Positions 52,413 through 61,266 of a DNA stretch of 64,000 bases are shown here, in pieces. The translations under genes were made by a program, and so were the position numbers. The notes under the pieces were generated by a model. That model had not been told where the DNA came from, ran no database searches, and worked only from the letters and a program-made list of their open reading frames with translations. The stretch comes from Peptococcaceae bacterium UBA6116 (GTDB lineage Bacteria > Bacillota > Desulfitobacteriia > Desulfitobacteriales > Syntrophobotulaceae): positions 20,306-84,305 of the forward strand of contig DIWC01000018.1 in assembly GCA_002423425.1 (NCBI GenBank), in the 5' to 3' direction. How positions within the stretch are numbered: the first letter of the stretch is position 1; every line of letters begins with the position of its first letter.

Positions 52413-52952
52413 ATGATGAAAAAATGGACAAGTTTTGTAACTACTATTGTTATTGTTTTCTTGCTCGCCGGTTGTTCTACAAATGCTAATTTACCTAAAA
52501 AAGCACAAGATTCTTCTAATCAACAGCCACAACAGTCAGTAGAATCGGCTAACCAAGTATCGAATGAAAACATACCTTTTACCAGTTTGGAAGAGCTGAA
52601 AGAAATTTACGCGGTAAATTGGAATAAGTATGGGGGTGGGTCTAATACAGCTGGTAGCCTACCGGAACTGCAGCGATTTGTAAAAGCCCCTGTTCATATT
52701 ACTATTGAAGGGTTTAATAGTTTATCCCTTGAAGATCGTAAAAGATATACAAAGATTTTACTAAATTACATGGGCTTAAATGCTAAAGAACTTGGACTTT
52801 TATCGGACAGCGATGGAATTAAATTTGAGACGGATGAAGATGGTATGTCTGATTATTGGTTAGTAATGCCTCATGAAAAAGCAGCATATTTTTGGCCCAA
52901 AGATAATCATTGGGGGCCGGAACCATTTTCATCGGATACTCCGAAAAGATAG
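52413..52952 (+). CDS. Putative lipoprotein
   Basis: 179 residues with a clear lipobox (VFLLAGCSTNA), a Gln/Ser linker and a 115-residue mature domain (SLEELKEIYAVNWNKYGG, LSLEDRKRYTKILLNYMGL, DYWLVMPHEKAAYFWPKD). I recognise no family. It is surface-exposed if processed. It sits inside the island between repeat copies 3 and 4 and ends at a strong terminator. Confidence 0.75.
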   Translation: MMKKWTSFVTTIVIVFLLAGCSTNANLPKKAQDSSNQQPQQSVESANQVSNENIPFTSLEELKEIYAVNWNKYGGGSNTAGSLPELQRFVKAPVHITIEGFNSLSLEDRKRYTKILLNYMGLNAKELGLLSDSDGIKFETDEDGMSDYWLVMPHEKAAYFWPKDNHWGPEPFSSDTPKR

Positions 52953-52960
52953 GATAATGA

Positions 52961-52996
52961 AAGGAAAGGGATTTTGCTATCCCCTTCCTTTTTTAT
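52961..52996 (+). terminator. Terminator after the island lipoprotein
   Basis: AAGGAAAGGGAT pairs with ATCCCCTTCCTT, followed by TTTTTT. Confidence 0.88.
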
Positions 52997-53027
52997 ATTA
53001 GCTGGTTGAACTGTTTAATAACTCATT

Positions 53028-53616
53028 TTATAAACTCATTAGGCTTATCTGCATACAACCGCCACCGTATCGGAAATTCGTATTATAGCAAAGGTATCCA
53101 GGGCTATAGCAGGTTGGATTTGGCGTTGCGGTATGCATTACGGTTGCTAAATCTCTTGTAATTAGGGTAGGACTGTAGCCTAAATATCCTTGGTTGGCTA
53201 GCGAACCGGAGAACCCATTTAATGAAAGAAATAGTACTCCTGCTGCATAGGGGCTAATCGTAGTGCCTGAGCAATATGCGACAACACTACTGCCTGGTCC
53301 GCCACTGGTGGCACGTCCGCAATTATAATAACTGATTGCCAATGGATACGTTCCCTGTTCTTGTGGGGAAGCTTCCATTCCCTACTTGCATAAGGTTTTT
53401 CGTGCTCGTAACTTCTCCATTCATATTAAAGTTTGATTCAAGTGAAATGATCGCCAATATTACCCGAGGATCTACGCCGTATCGAATAGACGCCAAGTTA
53501 ACTTCTGTTAATAGGTGTGGATAACTGCTATTCACACGAATATCATCGATACGGTAGCTATTTTTTTGTCTCCCTGTTGCTAATAAGCTATAGTTATTCA
53601 GATTGATATTTTCCAC
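53028..53616 (-). pseudogene. Decayed lytic transglycosylase-like gene
   Basis: Starts at GTG 53616 behind GGGAGGAG. The first frame holds an SLT-type catalytic segment (YGVDPRVILAIISLESNFN, then NLMQVG). An overlapping second frame continues with TYPLAISYYNCGRATSGGPG and a C-terminal region rich in Gly/Thr/Ser. The block of about 35 residues normally between LMQ and the YNxG motif is missing, and the frames do not join. It probably was a peptidoglycan lyase; there is no signal peptide. Confidence 0.6.
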
Positions 53617-53639
53617 AACTATATTCTCCTCCCTTCTGG

Positions 53640-53985
53640 AAAAACTAACAACTTGGGGCGAGTTGGGTTGGCAACGTCATTGGGAGGCTACCATACAAAG
53701 CATAGTATCCTAAAGAATATGCGAGAGAAATACTATCAAAGGCAGCACTGCCTTTAGCGTTTTCGTAGTAATTATTTGCTAAGCCAGAACTTGCAGGGCC
53801 ATTGGTATAATAATATGGTGTACCGCACCAAAGTCTATTTGCTGTAGGCGGGCCCGCCTACAGCAATAACGATTCGGGTATTGTTTGAGGTCGCCACCCA
53901 GTTTGCAGCTACAGAGTACTCGCTTGTTACATTTGAGGCACTAACACCTAACTGTAAAGACGCCCAATATGCTAAAGTATCTTTC
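53640..53985 (-). pseudogene. Frameshifted gene of unknown family containing a 28-bp palindrome
   Basis: Two frames join around a 28-bp palindrome. Upstream comes AYWASLQLGVSASNVTSEYS and VATSNNTRIVIAVGGPAY; downstream comes LWCGTPYYYTNGPASSG, NYYENAKGSAAFDSI and a final LPTQLAPSC. It may have been an exported or wall-associated protein co-regulated with the transglycosylase gene after it. It overlaps the 3' end of the sigma-like gene. The family is unknown to me. Confidence 0.45.
53839..53866. repeat. 28-bp perfect palindrome
   Basis: TTGCTGTAGGCGGG followed directly by CCCGCCTACAGCAA, no loop. It lies at the point where the flanking reading frame shifts, so it is probably an inserted inverted duplication. 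Confidence 0.8.
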
Positions 53986-54384
53986 AATTCTTCTTAGTGC
54001 CCGTTTTTTCATTCGATGAACCGATGGTTGAGATATTTCTAATTCATTTGCTGTTTCTTCTTCTGTTTTTCCCTCTAATACTGTCGCTTTAATAACTTCC
54101 TGCTGTTGTATAGTTAGCAAGTTAAGAACTTCTTGAAGAAACATATTATCCTCTGTCTCTATCTGAACGTTGTCAGATGCTATAACGTGATCCAGTAGTT
54201 CAGTGAAATCATCTTCTACATATTGATTTATTCGGTCATTAAGGATTAGCAACTCATGCTTTTGAAGACGTTTATATTTTTTAGCTAATCTGATAGCCCT
54301 ATGACGCAGTCCAATAATAAACCAGGAGATAATCTGAGCGTCTTTAATGTTGTTTGGGTGTGTTCCGGAATAAGGGTTTGTCAT
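53941..54384 (-). CDS. Sigma factor region 4 protein (SigO-like)
   Basis: 147 residues from ATG 54384 behind AGGAGGTGG. The C-terminal part is a sigma-70 region 4 helix-turn-helix (LLTIQQQEVIKATVLEGKTEEETANELEISQPSVHRMKKRALRRIERYF), while region 2 is absent; the N-terminal part is helical. The preceding gene on the strand encodes a separate region-2-like protein. Together they resemble the two-subunit sigma factor SigO/RsoA of Bacillus subtilis. The C-terminal ten residues overlap the next decayed gene and may be altered. Confidence 0.8.
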   Translation of the reverse strand: MTNPYSGTHPNNIKDAQIISWFIIGLRHRAIRLAKKYKRLQKHELLILNDRINQYVEDDFTELLDHVIASDNVQIETEDNMFLQEVLNLLTIQQQEVIKATVLEGKTEEETANELEISQPSVHRMKKRALRRIERYFSILGVFTVRC

Positions 54385-54489
54385 TATCCACCTCCTGTAA
54401 GTTGTCTATTTTACTTTTCTACTTATATAGAGAAAATAGGGGTCTTTTTAATACCCCCCATTCCCCAAATTTCTTCAAATAATTTTTAT

Positions 54490-54696
54490 TTACCCATTTT
54501 CTAGTTCTTTTGATCTGTACTGATGGACAGCAGTTACTATCCATATTATTAAATCAGAATACGCTTCATCGTAGCCTAATTGACTGCTGTACTTCCTTAT
54601 AAGGGGCGTAAAACGATGGACTATTTGAATCATAGCTGTCGTATCACCCTTTTTGGCTTGATTAATTAAACTGAGTAAACTTGGCTTCTCAATCAA
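54490..54696 (-). CDS. Sigma region 2-like small protein (RsoA/HTH_16-like)
   Basis: 68 residues from TTG 54696 with GGGAGGT 8 bases upstream. It reads SLINQAKKGDTTAMIQIVHRFTPLIRKYSSQL and YSDLIIWIVTAVHQY, the helical pattern of sigma region 2 as found in RsoA and in the HTH_16 proteins of conjugative elements. It is 105 bases upstream of the region 4 gene with its own stop and site, so this is a true two-gene arrangement rather than a frameshift. A G-rich hairpin lies between them. Confidence 0.7.
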   Translation of the reverse strand: MIEKPSLLSLINQAKKGDTTAMIQIVHRFTPLIRKYSSQLGYDEAYSDLIIWIVTAVHQYRSKELENG

Positions 54697-54744
54697 ATAT
54701 TTTACCTCCCTCAGTCAAAAGATGTTTTGTCAAAGCTATCTACC

Positions 54745-54875
54745 ATATCCTATGTATTTAAATGGACAAGGTTCATAACTCAGGCACGGCTCAATAGGGC
54801 AAATTACCGTACTATATCAAAAAACGATACAAAAAAAACGGAAACCATAAAAGCTATATGGCATCCATTTTTTTA
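54745..54875 (+). repeat. Structured repeat, copy 4 (diverged)
   Basis: Aligns with copies 1-3 through GGTTCA, CAGGCACGGCTCAATAGGG and a final terminator (ACGGAAACCAT...ATGGCATCC and TTTTTTT). The central CCCCAAACCGG core has drifted to an A-rich sequence. Same orientation as the other three. Confidence 0.6.
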
Positions 54876-55039
54876 CGTCATATTTGAAAAATATTAAATA
54901 TAGCTTTTAAGTTTCAGAATTATGTGTTTTTAGCTTCCGGCTGGGGATATAACAGTTGCGTCCTTCGATGCACACGCGACTTGAACATTCTGGAGTCATC
55001 ACCAAGAAAGAATTTATGCCGCTACAAACATTATTTGGA

Positions 55040-55430
55040 GAGAGTGATAAAAGATTTTAAAGATTTTAAATTACTATTTTCAAAGGTATCTCATTCACAG
55101 GTTGTAATGATTGGCACAAGAGACTGTGATCGGTATCAGCGTAATCACATCTGAAAAAGCCAATACAAACGGCATTAAGGTAGTTGAAGCGCTAAAATCA
55201 AAGGGATCAAAAAATGTTTATTTCCATATTGATGTTGATGTCATCGATCCCTCGGAATCTACATATCAGCCGGTAACCGCCGAAGGCGGGCTAACCACAG
55301 ATGCCTTCTCAAACCTATTGAAAGAGATTTACAAAGAGTTCAATATTGTTGGAGTAAGTGTTCTGTTGTCTCTGCTAATGGTTCAGAGGTTATCGCAGAA
55401 AGTGAATTACTGAAAACCGGGGTAATAACG
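55040..55430 (+). pseudogene. Arginase/agmatinase-family remnant
   Basis: Frame one ends with VVMIGTRDCDRYQRNHI. Frame two holds VVEALKSKGSKNVYFHIDVDVIDP, the Mn-binding DxDxxDP motif of ureohydrolases, and GGLTTDAFSNLLKEI. A third frame follows with VVSANGSEVIAESELL. The catalytic N-terminal two thirds and the His/Asp ligands from them are gone. At least two frameshifts. Confidence 0.7.
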
Positions 55431-55519
55431 GCAGAAGAAAAAACGAACCAATGCCATCCACTGAGCCTGTATCAGAAGCAGCGTAAACTTCACCGGCATC
55501 CCCAAACCTTTAGGACAAC

Positions 55520-56062
55520 AGCTTTCATCCAATCCCAAGCGGGGCGATAGAGCCATCAATGGCGGCAAACCCCATGTGTGGATACCCGGATTCGGGTGGA
55601 TTGAAGATGAAGGCGGCGGGAACGTCGGTATCATTGTCGATGGCGAAGGCGACATTAATAAGCAGGTCGGAGTCATGTGCGGCGGTACGACAGTCGGTAA
55701 CCCCGGTGACGAGCTCACCGGAAATAAGGTAGGAATTATGGGTGGTTACGATAAGCCATTGCCTAATACTGACCTGCTCCGTGAACAAAGAAACACATCG
55801 ATGGCAAGCACCATGTTTGGGTGCCTGGATTTGGATGGGTCGGGGATGAAGGCGGTGGGAGCATCAGCACCGTCGCCGGGGACATATACGAGAACGGACA
55901 TAAGATAGGGGTTATGGATGGGAGTGAATCTGGCGCCGAGCAGCAATTTAGCTCTCCGCCTACTGATTTACCAGAGCCAACAGGCGAAGTCATATACATC
56001 GAATTTGTTCCAACACCCACAAAGGACAGCACCCCGCCACCATTAAACCCGGCGAAACCGTA
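55520..56062 (+). pseudogene. Degraded repeat protein resembling DUF6550 proteins of conjugative elements
   Basis: Two overlapping frames give the same motif twice: HVWIPGFGWIEDEGGGN with VDGEGDINKQVG and GNPGDELTGNKVGIMGG, then PGFGWVGDEGGGS with DIYENGHKIGVMDGS and a Pro/Thr-rich tail. I recall this pattern from DUF6550-type proteins carried by integrative-conjugative elements of Clostridiales. The N-terminus with its membrane anchor is missing. Confidence 0.55.
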
Positions 56063-56203
56063 AGGAACGCTTAATAGCTCACTCAGCCCCAACAGGACGA
56101 GTACGCTATTTCTTTCTGCTGTACGCATACGGATGATTTTGAAACTGCCAGAGCTACATCATAAACTGTTCGTCCTCAGCAGAAGTAGTACGCTGTGAGC
56201 GAA

Positions 56204-57270
56204 CTATGATGTCTTTACAATCCACATCAACTCATCGCCGGTTATCAGTTTTCTCTGGTAATCGGCTTTTGCTTTGGATGCCACTTTCGACCATGCGCGG
56301 AATTCATCCCGTGTCATTTCCTTGCCGGAGAATTCAGCATCCGTCTTGCCATCAGCCCTGTAAAAGCGGGAGTAGATTTTGTTGTACTCGGTTTCAAATT
56401 TACGCAAGTATTCATCCGATTCCAAGCTCTGTTCATAACGAAGCAGAGGACCAATTTCCTGACAGGTCTTACCGCCTTCATATTCCCTGTCGCAATACTC
56501 GCGCTTGCGCTTATCAATCAGCACGAAATATCTTCCGCATAGGCCGCACCGCTTGACCTGAATCCCTTGTTTGAGCATTTCCACGAATTCTAGAAACAGC
56601 ATTTCATCCAGCGACTGCACATGGTAGTAAGTCAGCAGGCTCACCTTGGATTTGTCTGTGTTTATGGATCCCAGCAATTCTCTCATATCAGTGATACCGG
56701 CATCATTAATCTCCTGTGTCTTCTTATAATCCAAAAGGTCTTTTTTAGCTGGCATAATCGCAAAGCCCGTTGGGATGGTGAAACCGCTCAAATCAGGATA
56801 TCTGGTAAAGAAAGCATGAACACGCTCCGCTACCGGTCTGCCGGTGTAATTGTCTTTGTCAGACAAAGACCCAGTGCAAAAGTGAAGATATCGTACAGGG
56901 CTACAATAGAATCGAGATACAGAATGCATTCCCGAAGCTGCTCCAGCAGCTGTCTGTCTAACTCTTCGCTTCCTTGAACAGCTGCTGTCACCATCTCTTT
57001 TTCATCCTTCATCACGATTGGTGTTGTCACGATATTGTTAAGTGCACCGGTCACGAAAAAATGTGCGTACTCGTGTTTATCCTTGAAAACATCCGCAGCA
57101 TCAAAAACAGCGTTCCGCATATCGTCATAGCTTTGGATTGTTAGAGGCATCCCAAGCAGTTCCTTTATTTTCAGCACAAAAGGATTAATATCCAGCTCAC
57201 AGAAGCTGACCAGACCGTCCCCAATCTGTGTGCTGCGCTTAAAGCCGTGATGCTTCTCATCAGAGTATAG
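56204..57270 (-). pseudogene. Frameshifted DUF6076-like protein with CxxC zinc finger
   Basis: Two overlapping minus-strand frames form one protein. The first holds HHGFKRSTQIGDGLVSFCEL and EYAHFFVTGALNNIV; the second ends in a zinc-finger segment (RCGLCGRYFVLIDKR, YCDREYEGG, TCQEIG). A frameshift lies at about 56830-56930. The 5' end is cut at the glnN stop codon, so its start is lost. The family is linked to mobile elements in Clostridiales. Confidence 0.6.
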
Positions 57271-57278
57271 TATATGGA

Positions 57279-59372
57279 TTAAATGAGGAAAAGCATTTCT
57301 GCATAGGTTGGCAGCGGCCAAAGCTCGGCATCTACTAGTGTTTCCAGCTTATCCCCATAGAATCTCAGATCTTGCATAGCTGTAAAGACAGTATCACGAT
57401 AGTAAACTCCGCTTTCATAAGCATCTGCTAGGTCGGCAGCTCCTTGGACGGCTTTTTCCAATGCTACTGTTTTCTCTTTAAAGGATTTTAGATTGGTGGA
57501 TACTTCTTTAATTACTTCCTCCTGAGCATAGGTAGCGGCTACAGGAACAGCTGCTTTAACGCTTTGGACAGAACCTGCCAGGTCGGCAACGTACTTGGAG
57601 GCTGCGGGCAGAATCAGTCTGTTGGCCATATCAATCATAGTCTTAGCTTCAATATTGATCACTTTACTGTATTGCTCAAGCAGAATTTCATAACGGGAAT
57701 GAACTTCTGCTTTGCTCAAGACACCATGCTTCTCGAGAACTTTAATATTTTTTTCGGAAATATAATATGTTAAAGCTTCAACCATAGACTTGATATTAGG
57801 AAGACCGCGTTTTTCTGCTTCTATAAGCCAATCCTCGGCATAGTTATTGCCATTAAAGATAATACGGTTGTGTTTAGTCAGGATTTTTTTCAGGAGAGCT
57901 TGCAGTTCACTATTAAAGTCGGCAGCATTTTCCAATTTATCGGCAATTTGACAAATGCTTTCGGCAACAATAGTGTTTAAAACCATATTGGGACAAGCGA
58001 TTGAGCAACTGGAAGGTACCATACGGAATTCGAATTTATTCCCGGTGAAAGCAAATGGCGAAGTTCTGTTTCTATCGGAGTTATCTTTCGGAATCTCGGG
58101 CAGAGTGGATACACCTACCGTCAATGTACCGTTGGGAATAGAACTTTTTGCCCCGCCGTTTTGAAGTTGATTGATGATATCTGTCAGCATATCCCCGAGG
58201 AACATGGAGATTATGGCCGGAGGAGCTTCGTTAGCACCAAGCCGGTGGTCATTTCCAGGGTTGGCCGCGGAAACTCTAAGAAGTTCGGAGTATTCATCTA
58301 CGGCCTTAATCACAGCGCAAAGGAAAGTCAGGAATTGAGCATTGGCATGAGGAGTCTTTCCTGGATCCAGCAGATTTAGACCATCGTTTGTACTCATCGA
58401 CCAGTTATTGTGTTTGCCGGATCCATTAACGCCGGCAAAAGGTTTTTCATGCAGCAGGCAAACCAGGCCATGATGAATAGCAATTTTTTTCATAGTTTCC
58501 ATAACTAGTTGATTATGGTCGGTTGCAATATTTGTTGTAGAAAAAATTGGAGCAAGTTCAAATTGACCGGGTGCAACCTCGTTATGCTGTGTTTTGGCAA
58601 GGATACCTAATTTCCAGAGTTCTTCGTTCAATTCTCTCATAAAACCGGAAATGCGTTCCTTGATACAGCCAAAGTAATGGTCTTCCATTTCCTGGCCTTT
58701 GGCTGGAGGAGCACCGAAAAGAGTACGGCCCGTAAGGATCAGGTCCATTCTGGCGTCAAAGAAATCTTTATCAATCAGGAAATACTCCTGTTCAGGTCCA
58801 ACCGTGGAGATAACCCTAGTGCTTGTAGTATTGCCGAAAAGCTTCAAGAGTCTTACCGCTTGTTTGGAAAGAGCCTCCATTGAACGCAAGAGCGGGGTTT
58901 TCTTATCCAGGGCTTCCCCGGTGTAAGAATAAAAAGCTGTCGGGATAGTTAAAGTACAGTTGCCGTTCTTATCTTCCTTGATAAAAGCAGGTGAAGTGCA
59001 ATCCCAAGCAGTATAACCTCTGGCTTCGAAAGTGGCTCTAATACCGCCGCTGGGAAAAGAAGAGGCATCCGGTTCACCTTTGATCAGTTCTTTACCTGAA
59101 AACTCCATAATTACTAAGCCGTCGGCAGTCGGAGAAATGAAAGAATCGTGTTTCTCCGCCGTTAATCCGGTCATTGGCTGGAACCAATGGGTAAAATGGG
59201 TCGCACCCTTTTCTAAAGCCCAGTCTTTCATGGCATTAGCAACTACTTCGGCTACGTTGGATTCCAAGGGAGTCCCTTCGTCGATGGTCCTTTTCAAAGC
59301 CTTGTAAGTGAGTTTGGGCAGCCTTTCTTTCATGACTGCATCATTAAAGACATTTTTTGCAAAGATTTCCAT
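57279..59372 (-). CDS. glnN: Glutamine synthetase type III
   Basis: 697 residues, the length of GSIII rather than the 440-470 of GSI. Motifs: THWFQPMTGLTAEKHDSF, FPSGGIRATFEARGYTAWD, GPEQEYFLID, HNEVAPGQFELAP, NGSGKHNNWSMST and a C-terminal helical domain ending PTYAEMLFLI. It assimilates ammonium. AGGGGG precedes the ATG at 59372. The ammonium transporter amtB is 3 kb away, so nitrogen genes cluster around here. The stop codon marks the edge of the accessory island. Confidence 0.96.
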   Translation of the reverse strand: MEIFAKNVFNDAVMKERLPKLTYKALKRTIDEGTPLESNVAEVVANAMKDWALEKGATHFTHWFQPMTGLTAEKHDSFISPTADGLVIMEFSGKELIKGEPDASSFPSGGIRATFEARGYTAWDCTSPAFIKEDKNGNCTLTIPTAFYSYTGEALDKKTPLLRSMEALSKQAVRLLKLFGNTTSTRVISTVGPEQEYFLIDKDFFDARMDLILTGRTLFGAPPAKGQEMEDHYFGCIKERISGFMRELNEELWKLGILAKTQHNEVAPGQFELAPIFSTTNIATDHNQLVMETMKKIAIHHGLVCLLHEKPFAGVNGSGKHNNWSMSTNDGLNLLDPGKTPHANAQFLTFLCAVIKAVDEYSELLRVSAANPGNDHRLGANEAPPAIISMFLGDMLTDIINQLQNGGAKSSIPNGTLTVGVSTLPEIPKDNSDRNRTSPFAFTGNKFEFRMVPSSCSIACPNMVLNTIVAESICQIADKLENAADFNSELQALLKKILTKHNRIIFNGNNYAEDWLIEAEKRGLPNIKSMVEALTYYISEKNIKVLEKHGVLSKAEVHSRYEILLEQYSKVINIEAKTMIDMANRLILPAASKYVADLAGSVQSVKAAVPVAATYAQEEVIKEVSTNLKSFKEKTVALEKAVQGAADLADAYESGVYYRDTVFTAMQDLRFYGDKLETLVDAELWPLPTYAEMLFLI

Positions 59373-59756
59373 TAAAATATCCCCCTTCAGTAAGTAAAAA
59401 AAATATTTAATGAACTATCGGTTCATTAATTTAAACTAGAACAAATATCATACTTAGATATTCATAAAAAAAGAAAAAAACACCTAAGCCCTACAAACAT
59501 ACTGTTTATAAGATTAAAGCGTCATTGCTTTCTTACTATATAAAATATATCAAAAAGTTAACATAATTAGTGTTAAATAACAAGTAGGAAAAAGGAAGAA
59601 TACATTATTAATCTATAATAAATTTTATAGAAAGTCCAATAATAGTAAGGAAAAGACAAAGGATACATTAGAAAATCTATTTGCAGGAAAAATATTCTAG
59701 AGGAAGAAAACATATATCATTATTTATACTGTTCGGATAAAAAGGAGGGCAATGTT
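59373..59756. other. 380-bp divergent promoter region
   Basis: Between glnN (minus) and the MEMO-AMMECR1 gene (plus). Very AT-rich with no gene; I can fix no promoter or known nitrogen-control element with confidence. Confidence 0.4.
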
Positions 59757-61019
59757 TTGAGTCTTGTATATATAGGGTATGTGCCCCATCCTCCCATAAT
59801 CGTGCCTGAAGTAGGGCGTGGGGAAGAAAAAGCCAGCCAAAAGACAATTGAAGGTTATGATAGGCTCGCAAATGAAATTGTTCAAATGAAAGTACAAACA
59901 GTACTGATCGTTTCGCCTCATACATTGTTAACGGAAAAAGGGATGACTTATCTCAAAGGAAGTACCTTAAGCGGCAGTTTTAAACAGTTTGGGGCAAGCC
60001 AAGTTCAATTGATTTATAAGGCGGATGAAAAAATCAGGGAGACCATCACAGAACAAATTGGCGAAACAGTTCCTGTCGAAAGCGAACTTGATCATGGAGC
60101 TTTAGTTCCGCTTTATTTTCTCAGGAGAGCCGGGTGGGAAGGGAAAATTGTTGTTTTAGGCATGCCTACAAAAAATGCTGAGAAATATGGAAGACAAGTC
60201 GGACAAATTCTCAATGATTCGGACCAACGCTGCGCTTTAGTTGCCAGCGGTGACCTTTCTCATAGGCTAAAAGAAGATAGCCCATATGGTTTCCACCCTT
60301 CCGGACCTAAGATGGATAATCTTATTGTTAAAGGATTGAAGAAAGATACTAGCTTGATTAGAGGAATTCCGCATGACTTGTTGGAAGAAGCGGCTCAATG
60401 TGGTTATAACTCTTTGTTATTTGCTCTCGGTGCAAGGGAAGGGGAAGTTAAAGTTCTTTCTTATGAAGGGCCCTTTGGTGTAGGCTACCTCGTGGCCGAG
60501 ATCTATCGTTCGTCACCTATTGCCGGATTTGCTAGGGAATGTTTAACTTACCATCTTACGGCGCAAGCTTTTGACAAACTTATTATTCCGGGCGACCCGC
60601 TGTTAAAGGAAAAGAGAAGTTGTTTTGTCACTCTTAAAAAGGAGGGAAATTTACGCGGCTGTATCGGTACAGTCCAACCGGTTAGAGAAAACCTTGCTTC
60701 GGAAATAAAACATAATGCTATTTCCGCCGGTACCCAAGATCCGCGTTTCCGGCCGGTTGCAGCGGAGGAATTGTCTTTGCTTGCTATTTCCGTTGATATT
60801 CTTGGAGATCTTGAGAAAGTTTCCAGTAATGATGAATTGGACCCTTATCGTTATGGCGTGGTTGTACGCCGCGGTGGCCGGGTGGGGCTGCTTTTGCCTC
60901 ATCTCGAAGGGGTGGATTCCGTAGAAGAGCAGGTAGAAATTGCTAAACAAAAAGCGGGGATTCTATCTGATGAAGAAGTTGGGCTATGGCGGTTTGAGGT
61001 TGAAAGGTACTTTGAGTAG
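59757..61019 (+). CDS. MEMO-AMMECR1 fusion protein (AmmeMemoRadiSam proteins B and A)
   Basis: 420 residues starting at TTG 59757, behind AAGGAGG; the ATG at 59752 is out of frame. Residues 1-255 are a MEMO/LigB-type dioxygenase fold (YIGYVPHPPIIVPEVG, LIVSPHT, ELDHGALVPLYFL, ASGDLSHRL). Residues 265-420 are an AMMECR1 domain (KRSCFVTLKKEGNLRGCIGT, SAGTQDPRFRPV, LLLPHLEGVDSVEEQVEIAK). In most genomes these are two proteins. A radical SAM partner follows. The three families form the AmmeMemoRadiSam system, whose function is not established. The stop codon lies within an inverted-repeat element. Confidence 0.92.
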   Translation: MSLVYIGYVPHPPIIVPEVGRGEEKASQKTIEGYDRLANEIVQMKVQTVLIVSPHTLLTEKGMTYLKGSTLSGSFKQFGASQVQLIYKADEKIRETITEQIGETVPVESELDHGALVPLYFLRRAGWEGKIVVLGMPTKNAEKYGRQVGQILNDSDQRCALVASGDLSHRLKEDSPYGFHPSGPKMDNLIVKGLKKDTSLIRGIPHDLLEEAAQCGYNSLLFALGAREGEVKVLSYEGPFGVGYLVAEIYRSSPIAGFARECLTYHLTAQAFDKLIIPGDPLLKEKRSCFVTLKKEGNLRGCIGTVQPVRENLASEIKHNAISAGTQDPRFRPVAAEELSLLAISVDILGDLEKVSSNDELDPYRYGVVVRRGGRVGLLLPHLEGVDSVEEQVEIAKQKAGILSDEEVGLWRFEVERYFE

Positions 61020-61196
61020 TATTTGTGTTTTTTGCCCGCTCACCCCGCGCCGAAGCTATTCACTTGCTGATCTCGCTACTGTGCCAAACCTTAAGGTAAT
61101 ACCTGAAGTCAACCAACGGCACAGTTTAACGCTCATCAGCTACGCTCTTAACGCTTCTCTGCTTACGGTTCACTAAGCAAAAAACACAAATACTAC
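61016..61196. mobile_element. 181-bp MITE-like element with perfect 20-bp terminal inverted repeats
   Basis: GTAGTATTTGTGTTTTTTGC at 61016-61035 and its exact complement at 61177-61196. Inside, GCTGAT/ATCAGC (61066/61135) and CTGTGCC/GGCACAG (61079/61118) also pair, so the whole element can fold into a long hairpin. It encodes no protein, and its left end includes the TAG of the MEMO-AMMECR1 gene. No certain target duplication is seen. It could also be a structured RNA or processing site. Confidence 0.7.
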
Positions 61197-61266
61197 AAGT
61201 AGCTGGAAGCTTCTATTCATAGATAATAAAGGATAGGTCATAAAGCTTAGGGACGGAGGATTATGA

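Noticed and set aside
53028..53378. Subtilase reading of SGTTISPYAAGVLFLSLNG
   Set aside because: It mimics the GTS-active-site motif, but the Ser is absent and the upstream frame carries a lytic-transglycosylase motif, which explains the YNxG-type context better.
50141..54875. Integron attC array
   Set aside because: Same-orientation repeats between toxin-antitoxin units look cassette-like, but the paired 7-base boxes deviate from consensus, are missing in copy 1, and no integrase is present.
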